DNA of 64,000 nucleotides. Origin: Streptomyces rhizosphaerihabitans. Its GTDB lineage: Bacteria > Actinomycetota > Actinomycetes > Streptomycetales > Streptomycetaceae. Both the position numbers and the translations under genes were made by a program. The DNA lies in contig NZ_JAODTZ010000018.1 in assembly GCF_025399795.1 (NCBI RefSeq), forward strand, positions 1 through 64,000. The letters run 5' to 3'. Positions within the stretch are counted from its first letter, which is position 1, and every line of letters starts with the position of its first letter. The notes below the pieces were generated by a model, which ran no database searches, was not told where the DNA came from, and saw only the letters and a list, made by a program, of their open reading frames with translations. Shown one piece after another: positions 44,501 to 53,592 of this stretch.

Positions 44501-45866
44501 GGTCGACCTCCTCACCGACGACTCCCGGCTGCGCCAGGTGCTGCGCAACCTGCTGTCGAACGCGGTGAAGTTCACCGAGCGGGGACGCGTCGAGCTGCGG
44601 ATCGAACCGGCGGCCGACCAGGAGATCCCCACGGGCGTACGGCGTGGCGGCACGGTCGCGGCCTTCCGGGTCAAGGACACCGGCATCGGCATCCCCGAAC
44701 AGCAGCTGGAGACGATCTTCGGCGCGTTCCAGCAGGCCGACGGCACGACGAGCCGCAAGTACGGCGGGACCGGTCTGGGGCTGTCCATCACCCGGGAGAT
44801 CGCCCACCTGCTCGGCGGAGCCGTCACCGTCGACAGCACCCCGGGGCAGGGCAGTACGTTCACGCTCTTCCTGCCGGTCGCCCGGCCCGACTTCGAGGCG
44901 CTGCTCGCGGGCGGCCGCACATCCGACTCGGCGTCGGACGAGGGTGCCACGGCACTCACCCGGCCGCGGCACGCCGTCACCGGTTCGATCAGCCTTCCCC
45001 GCCAGCGACGGCGACGGCTGCTGGTCGTCGAAGAGCGGCCACGGGGCCTGCTGACGCTCGTGGCCGAGAGCGCGGTCGGGGATGTCGCCCGCAGCCGTGA
45101 CGAGGGCGACGCGCGGGAGAGCGTCGACGTCATCACGGTCGTGGGGGCGCAGGAGGCCGCGAGCGCGCTGGCCGCGGAACCATGGCACTGCGTCGTCCTC
45201 GAACTCGGCATGCCGGAAGGGGAGACGGCCCGGTTCCTCGAAGCGGTGGAGGGCGACTCGGCCCTGGCTACCGTTCCGGTCCTCGTCCACAACGGCAGCC
45301 GTGTCGACCTCGCGCAGGAACAGGCGCTGCAGTCCCGCTCGGGAGCCCGGTCCCTGGAGTTCCTGTCCAGCCTGGACGAGTTGCGCGAGCGCATCGCGCT
45401 TCACCTGTCCGCCGAGCAGCCGGGCGACGTGGTCCCGCTGGTCCGCGCCGAGGAGGCGAGGAGCCGGCCCGCGCAGCCGATCGACGACGCCTTCCGGGGC
45501 CGTACGGTCCTCGTCGTCGACGACGACGCCCGCAACCTCTTCGCGCTCAGCGGGATTCTGGAGCTGCACGGATTCCAGGTGCTGCACGCGGAGAACGGCA
45601 GGAAGGGCATCGAGACTCTGCTGAGCCGGCCCGAGGTCGCGCTGATCCTGATGGACGTGATGATGCCCGAGATGGACGGGTACACCGCGACCGCCGAGAT
45701 CCGCAAGATTCCCCGGTACGCCGACCTTCCGATCATCGCGGTGACGGCGAAGGCCATGCCCGGCGACCGGGAGAAGAGCCTGCTGTCGGGTGCCAGCGAC
45801 CATGTCACCAAGCCGGTCGACACCGACGACCTCATCGCCTGCGTCCGACGCTGGCTGGGGGAATGA
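41583..45866 (+). CDS. Soluble poly-HAMP hybrid histidine kinase
   Basis: The protein is 1427 residues without membrane segments. At least seven HAMP-type units (residues about 15-620) repeat every 92 residues: VTRVAREVG...GRLGGQA...GTW-DLTDSVN, then QVATAVAKGDLSQKI. They are followed by GAF (about 640-790), a coiled coil, HisKA with FLANMSHELRTPL (His873), an ATPase (VKDTGIGIP, GGTGLGLS), a degenerate receiver (about 1143-1280) and a canonical receiver with Asp1358. The architecture resembles fungal Nik1/Os-1 and Streptomyces OsaA osmosensors. The GTG start has GGAG upstream. PP2C and sigma genes flank it. Confidence 0.93.
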   Translation: MAMTRAASGTSVRTPGEQELRQLLAGLTAVRDGDFGTRLPDETGGLLGDIATVFNGMVDQLSVFTSEVTRVAREVGTEGTLGGQAEVPGVSGTWADLTDSVNAMAGNLTTQVRDIAQVATAVAKGDLSQKIDVPARGEILQLKETVNTMVDQLSAFADEVTRVAREVGTDGRLGGQAQVPGVGGVWRDLTDSVNFMAGNLTAQVRNVAQVTTAVAQGDLSQKITVDARGEILELKNTINTMVDQLSAFADEVTRVAREVGTDGRLGGQADVKGVKGTWRDLTDSVNFMAGNLTAQVRSIAQVATAVAKGDLSQKITVDARGEILELKETINTMVEQLSAFADEVTRVAREVGTAGNLGGQATVRGVSGTWKDLTDNVNVMASNLTGQVRSIAQVATAVARGDLSQKITVEAKGEVAALADVINTMVDTLSAFADEVTRVAREVGTEGRLGGQAHVPNVAGTWKDLTDNVNSMANNLTGQVRNIALVTTAVAKGDLSKKIDVDARGEILELKTTINTMVDQLSAFAAEVTRVAREVGSEGRLGGQAEVEGVSGTWKRLTENVNELAGNLTRQVRAIAEVTSAVAEGDLTRSITVEASGEVADLKDNINSMVESLRETTRANQEQDWLKTNLARISGLMQGYRDLDVVADLIMDELTPLVTAQYGAFYLAEETAKGTELRLVGSYGYPDEAGRPTRIPLGRSLVGQAARSRRAITVDEVPPGYVTISSGLGQTAPTALVVLPIVVEEQVLGVIELASVTRFKQGHRTFLEQLMETIGVNVSTIVANARTDELLGESQRLTAELQARSEELQVQQDELQRSNAELEDKASLLATQNRDIEAKNLQIEQARQELEARAQQLSLASKYKSEFLANMSHELRTPLNSLLILAQLLAQNPSRNLTPKQVEYAGIIHSAGSDLLQLINDILDLSKVEAGKMDVTPERVPLRQLLEYVEATFRPMTSQKSLEFTVSTAPGAPVDLLTDDSRLRQVLRNLLSNAVKFTERGRVELRIEPAADQEIPTGVRRGGTVAAFRVKDTGIGIPEQQLETIFGAFQQADGTTSRKYGGTGLGLSITREIAHLLGGAVTVDSTPGQGSTFTLFLPVARPDFEALLAGGRTSDSASDEGATALTRPRHAVTGSISLPRQRRRRLLVVEERPRGLLTLVAESAVGDVARSRDEGDARESVDVITVVGAQEAASALAAEPWHCVVLELGMPEGETARFLEAVEGDSALATVPVLVHNGSRVDLAQEQALQSRSGARSLEFLSSLDELRERIALHLSAEQPGDVVPLVRAEEARSRPAQPIDDAFRGRTVLVVDDDARNLFALSGILELHGFQVLHAENGRKGIETLLSRPEVALILMDVMMPEMDGYTATAEIRKIPRYADLPIIAVTAKAMPGDREKSLLSGASDHVTKPVDTDDLIACVRRWLGE

Positions 45867-45969
45867 ACATGGTACTCGGCACCCACCACTACGGCCGGTC
45901 GGCGGGACGCCCGTCGCTGCTGCCCCTCCCCCGCGCTCCCCGGGGTCCCCGCCGAGGAGCGACCGCACC

Positions 45970-48393
45970 GTGAACACTCCTGAGACGACCGACGCGAACG
46001 TCGCCGATTCCGGGGACGCCGTCGCGGACGGCGAACAGGCCTGCGATCCCCCGGGCGCGGCCCGGACGTCCCCGGTGGGACGGCTTGCGGCCACGGTCGA
46101 ACGGCTGCGCCGCGAGGTTCGGGCCGCCCAGGTGGAGGCCGACGGACGGGCCCTGATCGAGCTGGCCAAGGGCATCCTGGTCGAGCGGCTGGGCTGCGGG
46201 CCCGCGCAAGCCGCCCGCCAGCTGGCCGAGTTGGCCGAACAGGCCAAGGTACCGCCCCTCCAGCTCGCGGTGGAGATCATCAACCAGGCGGCGCACGACC
46301 GGCTTTCGGAGGTGACCAGCACCTTCCTCGCCGTCACGGCGGAGCGCACCCCCGAGAAGGAGGCCGGCGCCCCCGCGGTGCGGCTGCGGGCGGCCGAGAG
46401 CGGCGCGTTGGCGGCCAACGACAGCCAGGCGGTGGCCGATTCCCTGCTCCAGCACGCGCTGACCCCGCTCGGGGCCGTCGCCGTCGCCATCTGGGCGGCG
46501 GACGCCGACGGTTCGCTCTCCCTGGCGGGCAGCGCCGGATTCTCGGCGGCCGAGGCCAGGCGCTGGCGTTACGTACCGCCGGGCGTGGCGACGATGGCCC
46601 GCCGCGCCCTGTCCGAACGTACGGCGCAGTGGGCGGACTCGCTGGCGAACACCGGGCTGCCGTCGATCGGGCACGCGGACCATCCGCAGGGCGGAAGGGT
46701 CGCGGTACCGGCCGGATCCGGGGGCCGTATCCACGGCGTCCTGGAGATCGCCTGGCCGTCCGTCCTGGAACCTCAGCCCCCGCAGGTACTGCGCCAGGTC
46801 GAGGCGCTGGCGGAGCTGTGCTCGCACACGCTGGAGACCCACACACTGCCGAACGACGGCCACGACGTGCGGGCGACGACCGACGTCTCCGAACTGATCG
46901 ACCTGGTCGACGGGTTGCACGATCCGGCTCTCGTCCTGGTGCCCCATCTCGACGACCAGGGACGGCTCGCGGACTTCCGCATCCGTCATGTGAACGGACG
47001 CTTCCTCGATCCGGCCGGCAGGCCGCGTGGCACCGTCCACGGGGCGCTGCTGCTGGAGGCCTATCCGATGGTCGCCGGGGACAGCGACCTCTTCCGGTGC
47101 ATCGAGCGGGTCTACGCCACCGGGGAACCGTTCCGGGCACGGCGCATGGATCTCACGGCGCTGGTCGACCAGGTGCCGCTGCCGGCCGTCGCCGACATCA
47201 ACGTCAGCCGGCACGGCGGAACCGTGCTGCTCATCTGGCGTATAGAGGACGAGACGGCGCGGCTGGCGAGTCTGCTCCAGCACGCCCAGCGGCTCGGCAG
47301 GATCGGCGGTTTCGAGGAGAACCTGCTGACCGGCGAGATCATCTGGAACGAGACGCTCTTCGATCTGTACGGCCGCCCGCCCTCGGGCGCTCCCGTGCCG
47401 CTGGAGGAACTGCCCGCGTACGCCCATCCGGACGACGCGGTCACGATCGGCCGCTTCCTGCGCACGGTCCTGCACCATCGCCGCCCGGGCACGGCCGCGT
47501 TCCGGCTGCAGCGTCCCGACGGCGTCACCCGGCACATCCGCATGGTGGCCGAGCCGGTGCTCGACGCCGACGACCAGCTGTTCGTGGTGCGCGGGGCCTA
47601 CCAGGACATCTCGGCGCAGCACTGGACCGAGGTCGCGCTGGCCGTCACCCGTGACCAGCTGGCGCACACCGAACAGCAGGCGCACGAACGCAACCGGCTG
47701 ACCCTTCAGCTGCAGCACGCGATCATGCCGCCGACCCAGGCGCCGTTGCGGGCTCCGGGTCTCGACGTGGCGGTGCGCTACCGGCCGGCGGAGACCGAAC
47801 AGCTCGTCGGAGGCGACTGGTACGACGCCGTCGTCCTGCCCTCCGGCCTGGTCCTGCTGTGCGTCGGGGACGTGGCCGGTCACGGGATCGAGGCGGCGAC
47901 CAGCATGGTGGTACTGCGCAACGCGCTGCGCGGACTCGCCGTGACGGGTGCCGGGCCGGGCCAGTTGCTGTCGTGGCTCAACATCGTGGCGCACCATCTG
48001 ACCGGCGGGGTCACCGCCACCGCGGTCTGCGGGGTCTACGATCCGCGCCGCCGGGTTCTGCGGTGGGCCAGGGCCGGTCATCTGCCGCCGGTTCTGGTCC
48101 GGGACGCGGACGCCAACCCGCTTCCGCTCCTCAAGGGCATCCTGCTCGGCGCCGTCCCCGAGGCGACGTTCGAGGAGGACGAGGTGCAACTGGCCGTCCA
48201 CGACACGCTGTTGATGTACACGGACGGTCTGATCGAACGGCGTGACCGCTCGGTCGAGGTGTCGCTGCGCCAACTGCTCAACGCCGCTCGTACGACGTCC
48301 AGAACGCTGGACCATCAGCTCGACCGGCTCCTGACGTACAGCAGGTCCGACACCGACGACGACACCTGCATCGTGGGCATCCAGGTCCAGTAG
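45970..48393 (+). CDS. Multidomain PP2C (RsbU-type) phosphatase
   Basis: The protein is 807 residues. An N-terminal ANTAR-like helical region (ADGRALIELAKGILVERLGCGPAQAARQLAELAE) is followed by a GAF-like domain (about 150-290) and PAS domains (including GGFEENLLTGEIIWNETLFDLYGRPP). The C-terminal SpoIIE-type phosphatase has VGGDWYDAVVLPSGLVLLCVGDVAGHGIEAA. It should dephosphorylate an anti-anti-sigma factor and so release the SigB-type sigma factor. The GTG has GAGGAG upstream. It follows the hybrid kinase by 103 bp, probably in one operon. Confidence 0.9.
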   Translation: MNTPETTDANVADSGDAVADGEQACDPPGAARTSPVGRLAATVERLRREVRAAQVEADGRALIELAKGILVERLGCGPAQAARQLAELAEQAKVPPLQLAVEIINQAAHDRLSEVTSTFLAVTAERTPEKEAGAPAVRLRAAESGALAANDSQAVADSLLQHALTPLGAVAVAIWAADADGSLSLAGSAGFSAAEARRWRYVPPGVATMARRALSERTAQWADSLANTGLPSIGHADHPQGGRVAVPAGSGGRIHGVLEIAWPSVLEPQPPQVLRQVEALAELCSHTLETHTLPNDGHDVRATTDVSELIDLVDGLHDPALVLVPHLDDQGRLADFRIRHVNGRFLDPAGRPRGTVHGALLLEAYPMVAGDSDLFRCIERVYATGEPFRARRMDLTALVDQVPLPAVADINVSRHGGTVLLIWRIEDETARLASLLQHAQRLGRIGGFEENLLTGEIIWNETLFDLYGRPPSGAPVPLEELPAYAHPDDAVTIGRFLRTVLHHRRPGTAAFRLQRPDGVTRHIRMVAEPVLDADDQLFVVRGAYQDISAQHWTEVALAVTRDQLAHTEQQAHERNRLTLQLQHAIMPPTQAPLRAPGLDVAVRYRPAETEQLVGGDWYDAVVLPSGLVLLCVGDVAGHGIEAATSMVVLRNALRGLAVTGAGPGQLLSWLNIVAHHLTGGVTATAVCGVYDPRRRVLRWARAGHLPPVLVRDADANPLPLLKGILLGAVPEATFEEDEVQLAVHDTLLMYTDGLIERRDRSVEVSLRQLLNAARTTSRTLDHQLDRLLTYSRSDTDDDTCIVGIQVQ

Positions 48394-48442
48394 GACGAGA
48401 CGGGACGGGACGAACAGGGTCCGGCCGCGAGACGCACGAATG

Positions 48443-48485
48443 CGGCCCCGCCGACAGCCGGGGGGAGTGACTGCCTGCGGGGCCG
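48443..48485. terminator. Weak hairpin between converging genes
   Basis: CGGCCCCGC and its complement form a 9-bp stem with a 25-nt loop between the phosphatase and HAD genes. The long loop makes it a tentative terminator. Confidence 0.35.
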
Positions 48486-48610
48486 TGCAGCCCGGGTTCG
48501 CCAGGGGGGTGGCTTCCTCGAGCTGTCTCAGGATGCTGCTGCCCCGGTCCCGGCGATGCATGCACACGGGTTTCCGGCCGGGATTCCCCTCGTATGGCCG
48601 AGCAGTCGGC

Positions 48611-49387
48611 TCAGAAGCGCTCACGCAGGGCACTCAGCAGCGGCTCCAAAGAAGCCGTGACGGTCTGTGGGGGAACCCCGGCCTCGTGCAGAAGCCTCGC
48701 TCTGGAGGGGTTGCGGGCGTATCCGAGGAAGCGGACACCGGCCCGGTGTGCCGCCGCGTGGTCCGAGGGAGTACCGCCGATCATCAGCGAGGCTTCCGGC
48801 ACCGCCCCCATCTCGTTCAGGGCTCGTTCCAGGATCGCCGGATGCGGCTTGAGCGGGCTCAGGTCCGGCATGCGGCCGTACACGTGCGGAGCGAAGCAGG
48901 GCGTGAGCCGCCGCGAATCCAGGTACGAGGTGACGGTCCGGACCGAGTTGTCCGTCGCCACGGCGAGCTTCGCCCCGACCGCCGTCCACGTGCGGATCAG
49001 CGGATCCGCGTAGGCCGTGGGCATCGCTGTGCGAGCCGCCGTCAGTTCGAACCGGGTGAGACGCTCTTCGAGTTCGGCCACCAGCTCACTGCCGGGATGG
49101 CGTCGGGCCACCGCCGTCAGCATGCCGTACGGGTCCCTGTGGCCGCGCCCTTCCTCGGTGAGCACCGCGTACAGGCCCCGTTCCGTCAGCCACTCCGCCT
49201 GGACCCGCGCGACGGCCTCCGCCGAGTGTCCGGGGAACAGCCGGCAGATCGGGCCGTCGAAGCCGAAGAGGACATACCGCGTCCGCGCGACCAGTTCCCG
49301 AACGTTCTCGATCCGACTCGTCACCACCTTGGTCTGTCCAGTCCCGGCAGTCACCAATCGAGCGAGTGTCGGCCATTCGGCGCCCAT
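48611..49387 (-). CDS. HAD-like protein lacking the nucleophilic Asp
   Basis: The protein is 258 residues. HAD motifs are II (LAVATDNS), III (Lys in SPLKPHPAILERAL) and IV (LMIGGTPSDHAAAHRAG). Motif I reads YVLFGFDGPICRLF where phosphatases have FDFDG, so the nucleophilic Asp is Gly42 (GGC at 49262-49264). It is likely inactive as a phosphatase. The start is uncertain: an ATG at 49387 or internal GTGs. A (GCACC)8 tract lies just upstream. Confidence 0.8.
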   Translation of the reverse strand: MGAEWPTLARLVTAGTGQTKVVTSRIENVRELVARTRYVLFGFDGPICRLFPGHSAEAVARVQAEWLTERGLYAVLTEEGRGHRDPYGMLTAVARRHPGSELVAELEERLTRFELTAARTAMPTAYADPLIRTWTAVGAKLAVATDNSVRTVTSYLDSRRLTPCFAPHVYGRMPDLSPLKPHPAILERALNEMGAVPEASLMIGGTPSDHAAAHRAGVRFLGYARNPSRARLLHEAGVPPQTVTASLEPLLSALRERF

Positions 49388-49400
49388 TGCTCGGGCTTCG

Positions 49401-49440
49401 GCACCGCACCGCACCGCACCGCACCGCACCGCACCGCACC
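49401..49440. repeat. Pentanucleotide microsatellite (GCACC)8
   Basis: Eight perfect tandem copies of GCACC lie 14 bp upstream of the HAD-like start. Such tracts can change length by slipped-strand replication. Confidence 0.95.
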
Positions 49441-49464
49441 GGGACAGACTTGGCCGGCCGGGCG

Positions 49465-50322
49465 TCAATGGGCCATGTCCGCGAGGTGCGGTACCACCCG
49501 GGTCAGCCGCAGGACGCCCCAGAGGACCACCCCGGCCCCGACCAGCTCGGGGAGCAGCCACCAGCCGGTGCGGATCGTCTCGTCGAAGAGGGTGACGCCG
49601 AGCAGCAGGCTCAGTGTCGCGTCACCGATGGTCAGCGCGGGCTGCGAGGCGGCCAAGGGGCCCGCCTGCAGGGCGTTCTCCAGCAGCAGGACAGCGACGA
49701 CTCCGGTCACGACGAACCCGTAGGTCTGCCACACGCTCAGGAAGTCGACGAACCCGTCTTCGTCGAGCGTGCCCACGGCCGACTTCAGGAGCGCGGCGGT
49801 CAGCGCGTTGCTGATGGCCGACGCCGATCCCAGCACGGCGGCGCGGAACAGCGGCGGACGGCCGGGACGGGCGACCACGACCGCGACGGCCACAGTCCCC
49901 AGACACAGGATCAGTACCGGGATCCAGCGTTCCATGGAGGCGTCGGACGTTGCTCCGGAGGGAGCGGCCGCGAGGAGGACGAGCCCGAGACCTGCCACCA
50001 CAGCGGCGACGGCCCACCATCCCGCGCGGGGCAGACGGCGGTGCAGCAACGGGATGGCGATCATCAGAGCGAAGGGCAGCTCCAGGATGAACAGGGGCTG
50101 CACCAGGGACAGCGGTCCGTTCGCCAGTGCGAGGGCCTGGAAGAGCGCGGCCCCGGTCACCCCGGCGATGCCGATGAGCCACGGGGGCTGCCGGGCCAGT
50201 TGGAGGATGAACCGCAGTCCGCCGCCTTCGGCGACGCGGGAGGCCGCCTTGCGCTGGAATGCCGTGCCCATCGCATTGCTGGCGGCCCCGAGGAGAGCGA
50301 ACAGCACGGCCAGTCCTGTCAC
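49465..50322 (-). CDS. EamA/DMT-family transporter
   Basis: The protein is 285 residues with about nine or ten membrane helices in two EamA-like halves (FALLGAASNAMGTAFQRKAA, LIGIAGVTGAALFQALALANGPLSLVQPLFILELPFAL; later SASAISNALTAALL, NALQAGPLAASQPALTIGDATLSLLLG). The substrate is unknown. The GTG at 50322 is chosen by family pattern, although GGAGG is closer than ideal; a GTG at 50307 is an alternative. It lies upstream of the HAD-like gene on the same strand. Confidence 0.85.
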   Translation of the reverse strand: MTGLAVLFALLGAASNAMGTAFQRKAASRVAEGGGLRFILQLARQPPWLIGIAGVTGAALFQALALANGPLSLVQPLFILELPFALMIAIPLLHRRLPRAGWWAVAAVVAGLGLVLLAAAPSGATSDASMERWIPVLILCLGTVAVAVVVARPGRPPLFRAAVLGSASAISNALTAALLKSAVGTLDEDGFVDFLSVWQTYGFVVTGVVAVLLLENALQAGPLAASQPALTIGDATLSLLLGVTLFDETIRTGWWLLPELVGAGVVLWGVLRLTRVVPHLADMAH

Positions 50323-50622
50323 CCCTCCACCATGCCCCGGGACGGCGGGCCGGGCCTCCCCGGACTCGCCGACCGGAGGACGCGGTGCCGGGGCCCGGCC
50401 CGCCGTGGAGAGCCCGGCCGGATCTCGGCCGGATCCCTTGCGGAGCGGACGGCTGCCCGGGATAGGGTCGGCGCCAGTGCTTGGGAAGCAGGCACGCACC
50501 GCGTGATGTCCGCGGGCCGCGCCCTCGCGCGCCCCGGCCGTGCGGCGGCGGCCTGCCCTGCCTCCCCTGGGCGTTCGGGCTGCCGATGGAGACCGACGCC
50601 GTCAGTGAGGATGCCGTACACC

Positions 50623-51492
50623 ATGAGTCAGGAGCCACAGCTCCCGCCCGCCGCCGACAGCCGCGTCCCCGAGCCGGACGCGGACTCCGCCGGCCTCCAC
50701 CGCGAGATCGTCCGGCTGCGGGAGCAGAACGCAGGCCTGCAGGAGCGTCTGCACGCGCATCCGGCGATCTCCCTCGCCCAGGGCGTGCTGATGGAGCGCT
50801 ACCGGCTGCCCGCGCCCGAGGTGTCCTTCACCCTGCTGCGCGAGGCGTCGCAGCGTTTCAACATCAAACTGCACACGCTGGCGGACGCGGTCGTACGGAC
50901 CCCGCACCGCCCCGAGGGACCGGCCCGCGCCGCGGAACGCACCCGGACGCCCCCTCCCCCGCTGCCCGGCCTGCGGATCGCCGGGGCCGATCGCACCCAC
51001 CAGGGCGAGGTGCTGAGCGCCACCCTGCACCGGGTCATGGACATCACCCAGACCGGTATGGGCAACGTCCAGCTCGCCGAGGGAGGGCGGCTGCGGATGG
51101 TGCGGCACGCGGGTCTGGAGCGCGAGTTCACGAGCTTCTTCGCGTTCGTCGACTCGCCCACCACGTCGTGCGCCCAGGCCGCCGAGGACCGCCGGCAGGT
51201 CACCGTCCGCGACGTGGCGACCGCCGATGTCTTCGACGAGGGCTCACGGCACGTCATTCTGCTGGCGGGCAGCCGGGCCTGCCACAGCGTGCCCCTGGTC
51301 AACCGGGCCGGTGTGCCGATCGGTATGGCCTCCTCCCACCACGAGCGGCCGCTGCCCGGGTTCACCCGCGCCCAGCTCCACGCCCTGGAGGCCACCGGCC
51401 TGATGGTGGGCCGCTGGCTCTCCTGGCACCGGCACACCGTCGTACTCGACGCACTGGCCCATCTGCACACGGCGGCGACCGAGGAGCGCTGA
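50623..51492 (+). CDS. ANTAR-GAF regulatory protein
   Basis: The protein is 289 residues. After a coiled coil (LHREIVRLREQNAGLQERL) comes an ANTAR domain (ISLAQGVLMERYRLPAPEVSFTLLREASQRFNIKLHTLADAVV), an RNA hairpin-binding module that prevents transcription termination. It is followed by a GAF domain with HRVMDITQTGMGNVQLAEGG and VPLVNRAGVPIGMASSHHERP. GAF probably senses a small ligand and controls ANTAR activity. The ANTAR-then-GAF order is common in Streptomyces. The ATG at 50623 has GAGG 12 bases upstream. Confidence 0.85.
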   Translation: MSQEPQLPPAADSRVPEPDADSAGLHREIVRLREQNAGLQERLHAHPAISLAQGVLMERYRLPAPEVSFTLLREASQRFNIKLHTLADAVVRTPHRPEGPARAAERTRTPPPPLPGLRIAGADRTHQGEVLSATLHRVMDITQTGMGNVQLAEGGRLRMVRHAGLEREFTSFFAFVDSPTTSCAQAAEDRRQVTVRDVATADVFDEGSRHVILLAGSRACHSVPLVNRAGVPIGMASSHHERPLPGFTRAQLHALEATGLMVGRWLSWHRHTVVLDALAHLHTAATEER

Positions 51493-51587
51493 GCGCCCGG
51501 ACTCCGCCGTGTCCACGATGCCTGCCGTGTCTCCCGTGTCCGGCGCGTCCGGCGGGAACGTGTCCAGGACCGGGCGTCGTGCCGGCT

Positions 51588-53306
51588 TCAGTCGACGGTG
51601 ACGACCACGGAGTGCCGGCCGTCGGCGCCGTCGGGAACGGTCCGGGTGCGCTTCTCGGTCTGTACGTGACCGGTGCGGTCGGTGGCCCGGACCGTAAGGG
51701 TGTGGCCACCGCGGGTGGCCCGCCAGGGGAAGGACCACTGCCGCCAGGTGTCGACGGTGTCCTCGGCCGCCAGGTCGGCCTCCTGCCACCGCCCGTCGTC
51801 GACCCGCACCTCGACCTTGCCGATCCCGCGGTGCTGGGCCCAGGCGACCCCGGCGACCATGACGGTGCCCGCCCTGGGCCGCGCGAACGGCTTGGGCGTG
51901 TCGATGCGGGACTGGGTCTTGATCGGCGCCCTGCGCGCCCACTTCCGCTTCACCCAGTACGGGTCGTAGGCGTCGAAGGTGGTCAGCTCGATGTCCTTGA
52001 TCCACTTGCACGCGGACACATAGCCGTACAGACCCGGTACGAGCATCCGCACCGGAAAGCCGTGCTCGAACGGGAGCGGCCGCCCGTTCATCCCCACGGC
52101 CAGCAGAGCGTCACGGCCGTCCATCACGTCGTCCACCGGGCTGCCGATCGTCATCCCGTCGACAGAGCGCGCCACCAGCTGATCGGCCGGTCCGCCCCTG
52201 GACGGCGGTCTCACCCCGCACTCGGCGAGCAGGTCGGCCAGCCGCACTCCGATCCAGCGGGCGTTGCCCACGTAGGGGCCGCCGACCTCGTTGGAGACGC
52301 ATGTGAGCGTGATGTCCCGCTCGATCAGCTCGCGCCGCAGCAGTTCGTCGAAGGTCAGGGTCATCGGGCGGGTCACGCCCTCGCCGTGGATCCCCAGCCG
52401 CCAGGCGGTGGCGTCCACCTTGGGAACCACCAGGGCGGTGTCCACCCGGTAGAAGTCGGCGTTCGCCGTCACGAACGGGCTGACGCCGGGCACGCGGACC
52501 TGCGCCCCCCTGGGAATCGGCGCGGCCGGGGACGCCACGACGGGCAGCACCAGGTCGGCACGGGAGGCGACCGCGTTCCGACCACGGGAGCCGTTGAGTG
52601 ACCTGCCCAGTGCGCCGGCCCCGGCCGATGCCGCGGCGGCCGCGGTGGCGGCCGCGATGAAACCTCGCCGGTCCCAGCGGGACTCCCTCGGCGTGGTGGC
52701 CGGGGCGGCAGGCCCGGCGGCCGTCACGGGAGCGTCCCCGACCGGCCCGGAATCCGGCACGGAAGTCGGCATGGCATCCTGCGCGGAAGTCGGCACGGCA
52801 CCCGGCAGTACATCCGGCGCGGAGGGTGCGGACCGGGCCGTGACGAGCCGGCCGGTGAGGACGTGGAGGACCACCGCGCCGCACAGGGCTCCGGCCACCG
52901 ACGGCAGGGCGTCGGTGACGCTCGTGGAATCGGGACGGTTGATCGCGGCGGCGCCCCCGATCACGCCGAACAGGAGCACTCCCAGCGCTCCCGTGCGACG
53001 ACGGTGCACCGCGAGCACGCCGAGCACACAGGCGAACAGCGCGAGGACGCCCAGGATCCCGAGCTGGAGAACGAGCTTGTCGTTCGTGCCGAAATGACGA
53101 ATCGCCCAGTCCTTCACCGCGGGCGGTGTGCGGTCGATCGCGGCGCCCCCGACCGCTACGACCGGGCCCGCTTCGGGTCGTACGAACGCGGACACCAGCT
53201 GGGCGACGGCGAGTGCGGTGATCCCGGCGAGCACCCCGCTCAGGGCGCCGAGCGCGTTCCGTACCCAGGCCGCCGGTGAAGGCACGTTGTTCTGTCCTGT
53301 CGTCAC
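51588..53306 (-). CDS. Membrane-anchored sulfite oxidase-like molybdoenzyme
   Basis: The protein is 572 residues. The first 170 contain about four membrane helices (NALGALSGVLAGITALAVAQLVSAF, LVLQLGILGVLALFACVLGVLAV and others). A Pro/Ala linker and a further hydrophobic stretch (GFIAAATAAAAASAGAGALG) follow, then the molybdopterin domain with TLTCVSNEVGGPYVGNARWIGV, where Cys336 should bind Mo. A Mo-co dimerisation domain (AGTVMVAGVAWAQHRGIGKVEVRVDDG) closes it. The substrate is unknown; the active site faces outside the membrane. Confidence 0.9.
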   Translation of the reverse strand: MTTGQNNVPSPAAWVRNALGALSGVLAGITALAVAQLVSAFVRPEAGPVVAVGGAAIDRTPPAVKDWAIRHFGTNDKLVLQLGILGVLALFACVLGVLAVHRRRTGALGVLLFGVIGGAAAINRPDSTSVTDALPSVAGALCGAVVLHVLTGRLVTARSAPSAPDVLPGAVPTSAQDAMPTSVPDSGPVGDAPVTAAGPAAPATTPRESRWDRRGFIAAATAAAAASAGAGALGRSLNGSRGRNAVASRADLVLPVVASPAAPIPRGAQVRVPGVSPFVTANADFYRVDTALVVPKVDATAWRLGIHGEGVTRPMTLTFDELLRRELIERDITLTCVSNEVGGPYVGNARWIGVRLADLLAECGVRPPSRGGPADQLVARSVDGMTIGSPVDDVMDGRDALLAVGMNGRPLPFEHGFPVRMLVPGLYGYVSACKWIKDIELTTFDAYDPYWVKRKWARRAPIKTQSRIDTPKPFARPRAGTVMVAGVAWAQHRGIGKVEVRVDDGRWQEADLAAEDTVDTWRQWSFPWRATRGGHTLTVRATDRTGHVQTEKRTRTVPDGADGRHSVVVTVD

Positions 53307-53592
53307 GGTCGGAATCCGGATCCGGGGCTCCGGCGGATTGGCCGCTCACCCGATCCGATGAAGTCCGGCCTCGAGCCGATCCGCGCAGCGCTCGACGGGC
53401 GGACCCGGCCCGCGCCGATCGGCCCGCCCGCCGCCGCGGCCGGGACGACGGTGTATTGGATCTCCGCCGACGGGGCAGCCGCCCTGCGGAGCCCCGTCAC
53501 CTCATCCCCGTGGTGGCGGGGCTCTCCGCGCGGCCGACCGGAATGCGCCGCGGCACGGAATGAGGGAGCGTGGTGGCTGAAGGAGGAGTGCC

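Noticed and set aside
44061..46490. 809-codon open frame antisense to the hybrid kinase
   Set aside because: High-GC genes leave long open antisense frames. The plus-strand frame has all kinase motifs, while this one has no domain or ribosome binding site.
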